Origin: Westerdykella aurantiaca
Taxonomy: Eukaryota; Ascomycota; Dothideomycetes; Pleosporales; Sporormiaceae
DNA length: 64,000 nt
Direction of reading: 5' to 3'
NCBI GenBank assembly: GCA_030412805.1
Contig: JASJFJ010000001.1
Span: forward strand, 5,210,501 to 5,274,500
A program made the position numbers and the translations under genes. The notes beneath the pieces were generated by a model. It was not told where the DNA came from. It did no database searches and saw nothing but the letters and a program-made list of their open reading frames with translations. The first letter of the stretch is position 1. Every line of letters begins with the position of its first letter. This document shows, in pieces, positions 41,911 to 52,282 of the stretch.

Positions 41911-42348
41911 ATAATGAGGAGTCTCGTTTTTCCAAGGAAAGGAGAATCTAAGAAGCTGAATGGCCGTGACTTATGTGAGGATCCAGAGGGCGAAGATGAT
42001 CGTGATTTTAGACACAATGTTCAACAAAATGGTTCAAAGATATGAGTGTTACTGGCTGCATTTAGAGCAGCCCGTATATGCTAATAGAGAATATATGGTA
42101 CACGGAACTTGCTTGGAATCTCAGGCGCCGATACAACCCTCCATGGTGCAAAATGCCGCCTCTTTTGATATCTTACACCCAAATGCCGAACATGTTGATT
42201 GTACAGCATACAGATCCGATGCTCCGGGTCTTCATGTCCAGGGAAGGATCATGAGGCGTTTCCCCACCTCTTGCACGCTGTATCCCACTACTTCCCGCCT
42301 CATCAAGCCACGATCCGTCGCATCTGATAGCTGAATGCCTCCCTCACC
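41911..42348. other. Intergenic, convergent 3' flanks
   Basis: This is the 3' flank of the XRCC2-like gene and of mL58. A 124-codon plus ORF here (41960-42334) has no recognisable content and is not called. Confidence 0.5.
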
Positions 42349-43005
42349 CTACGCATCCCGCCCCCACAACATCTTCCTCCTCCCTCGATCCTCCCTGGCC
42401 ATCCTTCGCCTAGCCCCCCACCTCTCCCTGGCCTTCTGATGCTCAGCGGCCACCTTCTCTGCCTTCCCCGAGCTCTTCGCCACCATCCCCACGAAGAATT
42501 GACTGCATCCAAACTTCTCCGCCAACCTCACTCTCGTCCAGTGGTCCGGATCCTCTGCCCTCAACCGCCGTAGCTCTTCGATGTCTGCCTCGGTGAGATG
42601 GTACTTCTTCTCGTAGGGGTCGCGTACGGCCGGCGGGAGCGATGTGGAGGGTTTGGGAGGGAGATGGGAAGGAGCGGAGAGCGGGGTGCCGGGCGCTGCA
42701 ACGGGAGAGGTCTGTCGTCGGTGGGCGGTGGTGTTTGAGTAGCCCAATGCCGCTTCGTAGAGCCTTCTCCGCGCGTCTTCACGCGGGAGGAACTTCAATG
42801 GCGTGTGATATACATTTGGAGCAGCCGAGGGAGGATTGAAGATGAGAGACGGAGCAGCGCCAGAGGGAGTATATGATGGGGCTTCCGGAATTCGGAGGAG
42901 TTTTGTGTGCCGTCTTGTAGAGGATTCGTGCCGGGTCTGGGTGAGGGAGAGGGAGACGCGTCGTTGGGAGAGTCCCCGGAGAAGGTGCTGCGTGCTGGGC
43001 GGCAT
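42349..43005 (-). CDS. mrpl20: Mitochondrial large ribosomal subunit protein mL58 (Mrpl20)
   Basis: This is an intronless minus-strand ORF of 218 residues. An Arg/Ser-rich presequence (MPPSTQHLLRGLSQRRVSLS) precedes the fungal mL58 pattern: TRHESSTRRHTKLLRIPEA, PSLIFNPPSAAPNVYHTPLK, FLPREDARRRLY, then YHLTEADIEELRRLRAEDP, VRLAEKFGCSQFFVGMV and a basic tail ending RRKMLWGRDA. mL58 is a fungus-specific component of the mitochondrial 54S subunit. The frame is open upstream of this Met but only from a non-ATG codon, so the first ATG was taken. Confidence 0.92.
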   Translation of the reverse strand: MPPSTQHLLRGLSQRRVSLSLTQTRHESSTRRHTKLLRIPEAPSYTPSGAAPSLIFNPPSAAPNVYHTPLKFLPREDARRRLYEAALGYSNTTAHRRQTSPVAAPGTPLSAPSHLPPKPSTSLPPAVRDPYEKKYHLTEADIEELRRLRAEDPDHWTRVRLAEKFGCSQFFVGMVAKSSGKAEKVAAEHQKARERWGARRRMAREDRGRRKMLWGRDA

Positions 43006-43419
43006 GATTGTCGGTTTTGTTGGCCGTCGGGGTGACGGTGGATGTTGAGGGTGTTTGGGATGGGAGAAAGTTTGGGGCGGAAGAATGTTGTTGCGGGCCA
43101 AAAGCGACGTTGTGATTGGTTGATCTGTAGTAGCCTTATCCGCTTTTTCACGACGTACCCAAAGCCTAACGAGTTATCATTCGATTCAAAGTCCCTTTAT
43201 TATAATATCACAAGTTTTCATAAATTTGAAGGGTGGACGAAGGCTCTAAGCGCTCGTAAGGTCCAAAAAGATACGTCCGAGGAGCTTCCCTAAAACTCCG
43301 GAACACCGTTGCAATGCGCAAATCCAATGTACAACCTGTAGCCCCTAACGCCATCGCTGCAATGCTGGAGGCCAGAAAGAAATCATCAACTTCTCCGTAA
43401 TCTGTACTCCTCTGCCGGG
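43006..43419. other. Intergenic, mL58 promoter and TAF8 3' flank
   Basis: The AT-rich part at 43150-43230 probably serves TAF8 3'-end formation; the rest is the mL58 promoter. No gene is seen. Confidence 0.5.
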
Positions 43420-44527
43420 TCATAGCCCCCTCGCAGACTGCCTCATGAATTTCTGCTCATAGTTGATGTGTACCCCTTCTCCCAAGCTTGCGGCCCGGTC
43501 CGCCTTGGATATTACGGGTTTGGTAAGATGGTCAATCTCCATGTCGTACTGTTGTTCCTCTTCTGCCACCATCTGTTGGAGGTGTTGCCGATGCTCTGCT
43601 TCCTTCTCTTCTTCCCTGACGACATCCTTCATGGCTTCCTGCCACAGGGCTTCGCTCTCCTTCACCCTCGCCGACTTCCGCTGCCTTCTCGTTTTGCTCC
43701 CTTGTATTCCGGCCTTCTGTGCCGCCATCAGCTTCCTCAATGATTGTTCGGCCAAAATGCCCTCCTCCGTCGCCTTCTCCCTGATCTTCCTAGGGTCATT
43801 CTCCCTTTGCGTAAAGACGGGGGTGGCCTTCCATGCGTGTTTCGGCGGGAACGGGGGTAGATGTGCCGGTATGTACTTTCTGGTTTCCTTCTCCGCTCTT
43901 CCAGACAGCTCCGGGCCCAGCAATCCTTCGAGGTTGGGAGGCGGAGGATCCGCAGGCACGGGTGGTTCAAAGGGGGGTTGTAATAGGAGCGGTGGGACAT
44001 TGCCAGTGTCGAGGTGCTTTTCTAGGATGCTGGATCCCTCAATACCAACGGACTTGAGGGCATATATCCAGTCGTGTGGTACGCTCGTGGTGCGCCGCGC
44101 GCTGGACATGGACTTCCGGACCTGGGCGAGGAATGTGCGCATAACTGCTCGAGGTTAACTTCGAAGACCAACGCTAAACTTCTTGCACACGCAGGGGTTG
44201 CATACATATATCCGTCATTGCGCGGAACCTCTCCATAGCCTGGGGCTCCGCGCGCTCAAAGCCAGCCGCACGGCACTCGACCGCGATCGCGCGCTGGAGC
44301 TGTTTATCAAAGAACTCTTTCGTGTTTCCCGTGTCATCTTGCTCGGCGCTGATGAACTCGACTATGCGCTCGATCGGCTGCGCATGGTGAAGCCTATGCT
44401 CGATCTTGCGCTTCTTCAAGGCCCGGTCCCCGTCCGAAGCCGTTGGTTCTCCTGCCAGCGCCCTCTTCATTCCTGCTGCTGCGCCAACAGTGCCCATGGC
44501 GCTGGAAACTTCTATAAGGCCCGGCAT
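43420..44527 (-). CDS. TAF8: TFIID subunit TAF8
   Basis: Exons 44191..44527 and 43420..44144 on the minus strand are joined over a 46-bp GTGTGC...GTTAAC...GCAG intron (phase 1, Leu codon), giving 353 residues. After a Lys/Arg-rich start, residues 50-125 form the histone-fold region (AVECRAAGFERAEPQAMERF, then MRTFLAQVRKSMSSARRT, joined by the splice). The TAF8 C-terminal signature follows: SVPHDWIYALKSVGIEGSSI, PPLPPFPP-like residues HLPPFPPKHAWKATPVFTQR and ENDPRKIREKATEEG. The tail is a charged coiled coil (EEEKEAEHRQHLQQMVAEEE). TAF8 pairs with TAF10 through its histone fold and joins TAF2 to TFIID for Pol II initiation. Met1 at 44527 was used; a second Met at 44497 (MGTVGAAAG) is also possible. 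Confidence 0.9.
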
Positions 44528-44955
44528 ATACCGTTCGCGCGGGCGACGAGCGCGTGGTGCGGTTTAGGTGAGAGGGAGCGTGGTGGTGAGAGGGAGAGCT
44601 TTCATGCGTCGCCCTACGATGGTGTCTCGACCGACAGTAAGAATATCCAGGCTATTTGCAGTTCCAAGCGCTGCACAGTTTTCCTTTGTCGACCTGGGTC
44701 CGTGGGGTCGAGGAGGTTGTGTGCAACGGTCCGTGGGTCGCCTTCACTTTCATCAGCCATGGAAGGAGCGCGGTTGAAGCCCAGCACGTGAGGCAACGGG
44801 GCTCCCTTGAAGTCTTGGCATTCGTCGTGACGGGAGTTGCCGGCCCGACCACACCACCAGCAAACGTCCAACTTCACCTCGCGACATTCACAGCTCCACC
44901 GACCCGCGACCCCGCACCGCAACGACCTCTCTACTCGTCGAAAATAAAATCCACA
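44528..44955. promoter_or_regulatory. Divergent promoter TAF8 / COX9
   Basis: 428 bp between the starts of two divergent genes. It contains GAGAGGGAG tracts near 44567-44600. No gene is seen. Confidence 0.5.
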
Positions 44956-45395
44956 ATGGCCATCAAACCGATCACTGGTGTATGTTCTTCTGCGGGGGCA
45001 ATTGGTGGATGTAGGGGAGAAAACTGATGGTCTCGTCACAGATGCTCCGGCGCAGGATTGTGCTCGACATCTCCATTTCTCTTGGTATGTGAGCGCCTGG
45101 GCAGCTCTAGTTCCGTCAATTGAGCTTTCTGGGTATTTCCTTTTCCATTGGCAAGCTTGACTAACGCTCTGTCAGGCTTCGGTCTCGCCGGTGGCTACAC
45201 CTGGTGGTATGGTATGTAACACCTGCAAGAATCCCCATTGCTCCTTGCTCCATCCGGGCTTGCGATGGAAGCTCCCTGTTATCCCGAAAACATCACACTC
45301 ATCTGGAAAAAGGCTACCACGTCCCCGCTGTCCGCCACCGCGATGCGTTCTACCAGAAGATTGAGGACGAGCGGGCCCGCGCGCTCGGCCAGTAA
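44956..45395 (+). CDS. COX9: Cytochrome c oxidase subunit VIIa (fungal Cox9)
   Basis: Four small exons, 44956..44979, 45042..45084, 45176..45211 and 45313..45395, give 61 residues (yeast Cox9 has 59). All introns start GTATGT and end AG (CACAG, GTCAG, AAAAG). The spliced protein begins MAIKPITGMLRRRIVLDIS, crosses the inner membrane with ISLGFGLAGGYTWWYGYH, and ends in a charged matrix/IMS tail, VPAVRHRDAFYQKIEDERA. This is the usual Cox9 layout: short basic N-terminus, one helix, and the RRDAFY..LE motif. Cox9 is a structural subunit of respiratory complex IV. Every exon boundary is needed to keep the motif order, which supports this model; no single frame reads the whole protein. Confidence 0.93.
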
Positions 45396-47570
45396 ACGGC
45401 TTCATCCTCGTTGTCAAAGTCAAAGAAAGACCTTTCCTATGTTCGATATGGCTGGATGGATAGAGGGGAGCTAGAGGTTGAGGAAGGGGGGATTTGTATC
45501 ATAGGAGGGTGGAACTCTTGGTCTGCCGTGCAATATCAAACAAGACAAGCTTCCTCGTACGATCTGAGTCTGAAGTCACATTCAACCCACGGCCCATTGC
45601 TCTCTGTGCCATTATTGAGAAACGACTGTGATCCGAGATGGCGGATGGATACTGGTCAACGATATTCTTATGCCAAGGTGATGTTCCCATTCACGTCCCA
45701 GTCCCTCTGGCGTCAGGCCAGCTTCCCGTGCCGTCCACCAGTTCGATACATGACGAGGTATTTGCAAGGATACCGAGTAACTAAAAGTGCTGCGCTGTGG
45801 TCAAATAACAGTGCCGATGCTTTATGGATTGTCAACAGTCCGGGCGAGAGGAGCCAAGGTTAAGAGAAGCTTGGAACGCTGCCAAGCAGAGGGCGCATGC
45901 TGCCAGCATTGGAGGTCAATGTTGTTGGTGGGAGTGATTGGTATAGACAGTACATCTCGTTTGTTTACGTTGTCGAGTGTTACGCTACCACTGGATTAAT
46001 TGCCAACATGGGGATGGGCTAGCAGATGGCGGATGGCGGATATGCTTGTTACCAGTCGCCATACATGCTCCGGGAGGTGTACGTACTCTACGTCGCCTTG
46101 CCAACTCTTTAGCGAATCACGCAGTTGGCTACATCCAGCAGGGTAGTAAATGGGGCTTCTCAGGTTGTGTGAAAGAGCCATTTCCAGTTCATCTTGATTA
46201 TTGAAGGTCAGAATCAGCATGCCAGGCATGGCGTGGACAGTGGCCTTTACGCAGCGGTATCGGCGAGCTCTGTCTAGTGTATAGGGTGGAGCGTTGCATC
46301 CTTCATCACGAGGTCGAGGCATAGAGAACCTGGAAGCTTGGAAAAGGCAGAGTCATTATTAGATGGATGTGCCTCAGGAATTGCCGCGTGGAACCTGTGG
46401 ATGTGCACCTGGGCAGATAGGGAGTATGTCATGTGACGATTGGGGCCAAGAGGTGGTTCCCAAAGCGGGCAATAGAGGTCATGGCTTGCAGCGGAAGAGC
46501 GGGCGTGGACTGGATGCGGTAAGCCGGCTGGGGGGGAGCAGACTGAGCAGTGTGATGCGGGCGTCTGGGCATCAGGCGAGGAATCAGGTGACGAGGGGCG
46601 GGATGCACGTGGCAATGAGCGGGGCCGATGGAGCTTGAGAGTTGTTTTTGTGGTGACTACCACCGACTACTACTGGGGCGACATGTTTCGTTGCAGACCT
46701 TTGAACGGTTGCAGAGGAGCAAGAGAGGCCAAGAGGACTGAAGGAGTCTTATTATTATTATTATCGTTATCGGAGCCGATGATGATGGACATGCGGCGAT
46801 TTTTCTTTGCGCAGGGTGTGCAGGGTGTGCAGGGCGCGTGCAGCGCCAGGGTGTTGAGATGCCGCTGGGTACGTGGGCCATCGTCCATGCATGCCGCATG
46901 CCGCATATGCCGCATGCCATGAGCGGAATAGCTCCAGGCTCGGCTAAGAGGCACCTGGCAGTCCTGGAGAGGTGACAAGCGGGACTGGGGCTTGTGAGTT
47001 TGGTCCTACAAATACTGAACGAAGGCTCAAAATGAGGCTGTCAAAGATTGAGGCTTACTATTAATTATTCATGTCTGAAGTGAAGCTGTCACCGTTGTTT
47101 CGCAAGGTTGTCCAACACGTTCAGCACCTCGCAGCTCAGCACCGAGGGAATGGTGCCGCGGAGATGCGGGCAGGCCAAGCTCATCGAAGCGGGGCCGCGC
47201 CATTCCGCAAACGGTAAAGCGACCCCGCCCTACCCTGCTGCTTGCTCCATTTTTCTCTTGGCAGAACGGTGCACCTCGACTTCCGAGCCCCGACTCTCAA
47301 CCTCTCTCCGAAGTTCGAGAGCACTACTCAGCAAGAAGGCCTCGGGCAAGAAGGCAAAGGCACCAACAGGACGAAGTGCAACCTGCAAACGTGCAAAGCG
47401 GAACCACACGCGGCCGGCCTCGAGCGTCGAGCGTCACTCGCCGCCTCTCCGCACGGCTTGGCAATTCCCTGACCACTTGTGCAGTCACCAGTGTGGAGTT
47501 TCCAAGGTTCCAAGGTTAGTCCTGCCCGCCCCTACCTACAGGGCTGCGCCAGTTGGTCTAGTGCTGGCGG

Positions 47571-47610
47571 GCTTGTGTTGGCTTGTGCTGGCTTGCGCTG
47601 GCTTGCGCTG
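47571..47610. repeat. Four tandem 10-bp units GCTTGYGYTG
   Basis: These are four adjacent copies differing at two pyrimidine positions, about 420 bp upstream of the bZIP start codon. Confidence 0.85.
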
Positions 47611-47957
47611 GGTTTTTGCGCACAGTTGAAATCTCAGCTGGTCCCCCTGCCTTTTGTTTCCATTACCCAAAGGCTTACCTCACGTCTTCCTCTCCACCAC
47701 CCACAGCTCTTCCTGCCCGCAGACTCGACGTTATCAGACATTATCAAAACCCGACCCTCCAAACAACGGCCTTTTTCCATTTTCCACTCTCGCAACCCCC
47801 CTTTGCTGCCACGACCCGGCGCTACGGCCCTACGGTTGCCCCTCCTCCGTCATCCCGTCTCCCCGTCACCCCGTCACCCCCCCTTGGCGTCGCATCTCTA
47901 CTTGCCCGTCACAGTCCGTGTCGTGCCCCTCCAAGTCCCTAAGCCGGAGGGGTGCCG

Positions 47958-47980
47958 TACCTAGGTTCCTAGGTTCCTAG
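47958..47980. promoter_or_regulatory. CCTAGGTT tandem next to the bZIP start
   Basis: TACCTAGGTT is followed directly by CCTAGGTT and CCTAG, ending 46 bp before the bZIP start codon. The first unit is a 9/10 match to the palindrome found at 10817, 27021 and 32585. Being so close to the ATG, it probably lies in the leader or core promoter. Confidence 0.5.
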
Positions 47981-48026
47981 CTGCCCAGGTGCTACTACTG
48001 TGAGATAGGCAGAGTCCTACTTGCAG

Positions 48027-49516
48027 ATGCCAGATAGTGCCGTAACAGATATGACGGCCCCCGTGGGCAAGACCGAACGCTCGCGCGACGGATCCGCCTC
48101 CTCTATCGCCTCCTCGCCCGAGCCCGAGCCCGTGGGCACTTATACCCAGGAGAACCCCCAACAGCAGAAGCGCAAAGGCGGCCGCAAACCTGTGAGCCAC
48201 ACCTCTTTTCCCCGCTGCCACCAGCCATGGCCAGCACCCTGACTGTCACAATGTCCAGAGTAGCACTAACCAAGCGTCGCAAGATCTATGCCACCTCCGA
48301 AGAGCGCAAGCAGCGCAATCGCCAGGCCCAGGCCGCCTTCCGCGAGCGCCGCACAGAGTACATCAAGCAGCTGGAGAGCACCATCAAGCATCATGAGGAG
48401 ACGCTGCAGAACCTGCAAAATAGTCACCGCAATGCCGCCGACGAGTGCCTGATGCTCCGATACAAGAACTCTCTGCTCGAGAGGATCTTGCTCGAGAAAG
48501 GTGGCCCCTCCTCCTCATCCATCCCCACCACTGTGCTGACCACCCCGACTCCCACAGGCATCGACGTCCAGGCTGAGCTGCGCGCAAAGACTGGCAGTCC
48601 TACCATAGGCCCTACACGGGGACCCGTATCTGCGAATGCGTCTCCGAGCTTGCCCCCTCTCCAGCAACGCGCCATATTGAATAGACAACAGCAGAGGAGA
48701 TCAATTGGAGGTCCACCCAGACCTGATGTATCTGGCTTGCCTCTGATACAGCCCGACGGGCCCATCCAGACCCGTTCGCCCTTGTCACAGCCAACCCCTG
48801 GTTCCCATATCCCTTCACCTGCCCACTCTTCCACCCGGTCCCCCAACTTCGTTGGACAGGGCACTTCTGTATCTCCCAATTTTGGGCCTATACCCCCACA
48901 GCAGCAGCAGCAGTCGCAACAACCACAGCCACAACAGCAGCAACCCCAATTGCGGCCTCACCCGCCTAGACCACCCTTCCCCTCCGTGATAGCCCCCCAG
49001 CGGCCGTCCATCATTACCAACAACCCTCCCTCAAACCCGTCCTCAAATGCATCGCCTGCCATCACGCAGAGTAGCACGAGCGCCGGTCCACACTCGTTCT
49101 ATCCCTCTCCATTCGAGAGCCATATGAACCAACTCGGCAAGCTGTCCCGTTTCCTTTCCCCTCTTAGGCATAGAGCTTTGTTCGTCCTAGACTGATTTCG
49201 TTATACAGACCAGGAGTACGACGAGCAAGCCGACATGATCGACACAGACGACCCGCCCGACCAGTCCCCCGCCACCGGCCCCGGCCCCTTTCCCCAGTCC
49301 TATCCCCAATCGCAATCCATGCAGCCGCCCATGGCCCCAGCACAGTCTGCTCACTTCGCCGCCTCCAACGCCGTCGCCTCCAACGAGAACCCCCAGACCG
49401 CCGGTGTATTCAACCCAATGAATCATCTATTCGACCCCTACGACCCCATGCTCGACGCCGATCCTTTCGGGCTCTCCGCGAGCATGCATTTCCCGACCCT
49501 GTACGATTCACGATAG
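48027..49516 (+). CDS. bZIP transcription factor
   Basis: Exons 48027..48191, 48284..49136 and 49209..49516 give 441 residues. Intron 1 (92 bp) is GTGAGC...CACTAAC...GCAAG. Intron 2 (72 bp) appears to be a GC-AG intron (GCAAGC...ATACAG). The basic region is SEERKQRNRQAQAAFRERR (residues about 60-78), a variant of the usual NRAAQRAFR. A short leucine zipper follows (YIKQLESTIKHHEETLQNLQ, then LMLRYKNSLLERILLEK). The rest is Pro/Gln/Ser-rich with poly-Gln near 225-245, ending FDPYDPMLDADPFGLSASM. This layout matches a conserved filamentous-fungal AP-1-like bZIP family (including factors tied to cell-wall integrity and stress), but I cannot name the orthologue. A uORF-rich CT leader precedes it. 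Confidence 0.88.
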
Positions 49517-50304
49517 CACGACTCGGTACTCCTAGGCACGAATGCGACATGACGACGAAGTCTTTGTTTCGGGAAGATACCTCTGGGAGGAAGGATTATT
49601 GCTGGCTTCTTTATTCGCAGGCGCTGGGCGTGGTAGCGGGGCGCATATCGGTGTTTTGGTGGGCTTCCAACGGATATGATGTTATTATTAAAAAGTATGG
49701 AGTTATGGAATTATCGGTCACGTAGGCGGGGAACGGTTCATTCAATTTTTCCTCCATGTGGATTGCGTCGGGAAATTCGTGTTGGGGCCGATGCAAAAAG
49801 TCTCCATCAATCAGCATTGCCAGGAGTGTACATATGTAATTCGAGTTTTTCCAAGCTCCCTCACCTCTCTATTCTTTTGTGCCTGGCCCACAATCGGCTC
49901 CGAGCACACCCCAAATATACAAGGCCTTTTTTGTGCAGGCTAAATTAGATCTCGTGGTGTTGAAACGATCGTGACCACAAGCATTACAACAAGCGTGCGG
50001 AGAACTGACATGACATGACGTCTGTCTCAGCCAGACGATGCCTCGCTTTGTGGTCGTCGAAAGCGGTGCACGGACCAACTTACTAAGCGATTATTGGACA
50101 GACTCCACAAACCACCGAATTTCCCATTTTGCACCAACCTCACCCGCACCACACCACTGCGACCCCCCATCTGCTCTATCGCAGTGCCACTTGACGAGAG
50201 CCCAGACTCTATTTGTTTAGGGTCAGCTCTCATTCCCATCCCTTCTCCCCAGCAGATTGCGCGTCTAGAGGGAAAAGCGCGAAAGGCGCTTAACTCACCC
50301 CACA
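49517..50304. other. Intergenic, bZIP 3' flank and STM1 promoter
   Basis: Between two plus-strand genes. AT-rich at 49660-49760. No gene is seen. Confidence 0.5.
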
Positions 50305-51620
50305 ATGTCTGCTATTGCTTCGAAGGTCAGCCCCGCGTCATTCCCAGCTCACCAGCTTCGCATATCCGTTCAAGATTGCGTCTCGGAGCTGTTGGCTTGT
50401 CTTTATTTCCTCCCTCATACTGACTTGATCCTCTAGAACCTCTATGAGCTCCTGGGTATGCCAAGGCCACATCGTCATAACCCCACGACAGCTACTCATT
50501 TCAATTGCAGGCAACGACCCAGAGCTCGACCCCGACAGGCCCGCTGAGCCTCCTACGAAGGCTGTCGATAAGCCTCTCCCCAGGACCGGCAAGCGCAATG
50601 CTCCCGCCGAAGCTCCCGCTTCCCAGGCGACTGGCACCACCGGCCGCACTCAGCGTCAGGGCCCCAATGCCAACGACAACGGTATGTTGAAAGCATCAGA
50701 AGCATCGAAAGCTTAGAGCGACCGATTCCAAATCTACCCATACTACCATTGGGTTGTTGACTGACCTTCGAATGCAGCTTTCCGTGATCGCGGTGTAGGG
50801 TCCGACAAGAACCGGAGCAGGGGATCTGGCGGTATGGAGAATGTCCATCTCTCTTTTCCCCAACCAGTATTGACAATGCATAGAACCCGGCGAACACGTC
50901 CGTGGACGTGGTGGTTTCCGTGGCCGTGGCCGCGGCCGCGGTACCCCTGGTGACCGTCACAGCAGGACCGGCATTGCGTACGCATCCCATTCCACACCTC
51001 TCTGAGGGAATCATGGCTAACGTTATCGCAGCGAGCACGAGAAGCAGGCCGCTCACGGCTGGGGCGGACAGGACGGCAACGCCGAGTGGGACGACGAGAA
51101 GGCCGGCGAGGCCATCGCCAAGGAGGATGAGAAGGAAGGCATCGTCGCCACGCCCGCTGAGGAGGCTGAGCCCGAGCCCGAGGACAAGACCAAGTCCTAC
51201 GCCGCCTACCTCGCTGAGCTGGCCGAGAAGAAGCTGTCGCTTGCCGCCCAGAACGTGCGCAAGGCCAACGAGGGTAGCTCCGCCAAGTTCCCCGAGGGCA
51301 AGCCTGTCGCCCGCGACGAGGAGGAAGCCTACATTGCCGGGTCCGGAGGCAAGGCCAAGCGTGAGCGTGAGCGCAAGCAGAAGGAGTTTGTTGAGCTCGA
51401 CGATGCCAAGCTCCACCGTGAGACCCGCGACACCAGCTTCCGTGGACGCGGCCGTGGCCGTGGCGAGTTCCGTGGTGGAGAGGGACGCGGACGGGGCGAG
51501 GGCCGTGGCCGTGGCGGACCCCGCGGCGGCCGTGGAGAGGCTCGTGGTGGACGCGGTGGACGTGGCCAGGCTGGCCCCAACCTTGCCGACACCAACGCTT
51601 TCCCTAGCTTGGGCGCATAG
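50305..51620 (+). CDS. STM1: Stm1/SERBP1-type ribosome- and RNA-binding protein
   Basis: Six exons, 50305..50325, 50437..50455 (19 bp), 50511..50681, 50778..50831, 50884..50977 and 51032..51620, give 315 residues. The N-terminus MSAIASKNLYELLGNDPELD followed by PTKAVDKPLPRTGKRNAP is the Stm1_N pattern. The HABP4/PAI-RBP1 core has HSRTGIAEHEKQAAHGWGG and a run of Glu/Lys, then KTKSYAAYLAELAEKKLSL. Two RGG-rich segments flank it (HVRGRGGFRGRGRGRGTPG and the C-terminal GRGRGEFRGGEGRGRG). Yeast Stm1 and human SERBP1 sit in the mRNA channel of idle 80S ribosomes, clamp the subunits and also bind G-rich nucleic acid. The end, LADTNAFPSLGA, is conserved. The tiny exons are needed to connect the start to the DPELDPDRP segment. 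Confidence 0.92.
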
Positions 51621-52282
51621 CCGCGTTGACCATGTAGTCGACCATGTGTGCACGAATCTTCTCATTCTTATCTCAGAATGGAGTGCCACCTTACGTATGG
51701 CGGAATCTGGCTGTAAATTCAGATCAGCGGAAGGACGCGAGTTTCTAAACCAAAAAGCAGGCAGATGAATGGAATCCGGACAGACCAGTGCAAATGAAAT
51801 CTTCATGTCCCTCTTCTCTTCGCTTTTCTCTCTCTCTCCTTGTCCCTTCCTTGTCGATTGGAAACAGGTGTCGGGGTGGGTGGGCTCTATATCTTAGCGG
51901 ATTAGACGGCTTTCCCTTGGACCCTTTTCTGGTGTTAATAACAACTGTGTATCCTCATTGCAGACGACGGACGACCGTGGGGTGGGTTGAATGTGTCATG
52001 CATGTACTTGGCCAACTGACAGGGTTTCGAACTAGTTGGAGTTGATACGTTCAGGTTTATACGAGACTTCGATGGCTACGTTGCTACGACTCTCATACCA
52101 CGCTTTGCCCGTAGTCCTCTACCCCGAGCATCTCCACTGCGTATCCGATCCCACGCCCAGGGAGAGCGCAAAAGCAGCCACCAGCACATACGACGACGAA
52201 GGAAGGCAAATCCATGCAATATCAGTCCACCACCCTTCCTTCCCATACGTCCCTCCGCCCACTCTCCCGAGTCCCCTACCCC
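51621..52282. other. Intergenic, convergent 3' flanks of STM1 and RBR gene
   Basis: 662 bp between two stops. It includes a CT-rich patch at 51810-51850. No gene is seen. Confidence 0.5.

Larger units (their letters stand above)
45396..48026. other. 2.6-kb intergenic interval before the bZIP gene
   Basis: No gene is supported. Simple repeats include an ATT/TTA run at about 46748-46762, a GTGCAGG tandem near 46814-46835 and four 10-bp GCTTGYGYTG units at 47571-47610. A CT/CCC-rich leader-like stretch (47690-47950) and a CCTAGG tandem (47958-47980) lie just before the bZIP start. ORFs up to 173 codons are low-complexity. Confidence 0.5.

Noticed and set aside
41439..42017. 192-codon minus ORF opposite the XRCC2-like gene
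   Set aside because: Its composition is Ser/Pro low-complexity, and it lies antisense to a frame with Walker motifs and clean splice signals.
41960..42334. 124-codon plus ORF after the XRCC2-like gene
   Set aside because: It overlaps 3' flanks of two convergent genes, contains no recognisable motif, and shows mixed composition.
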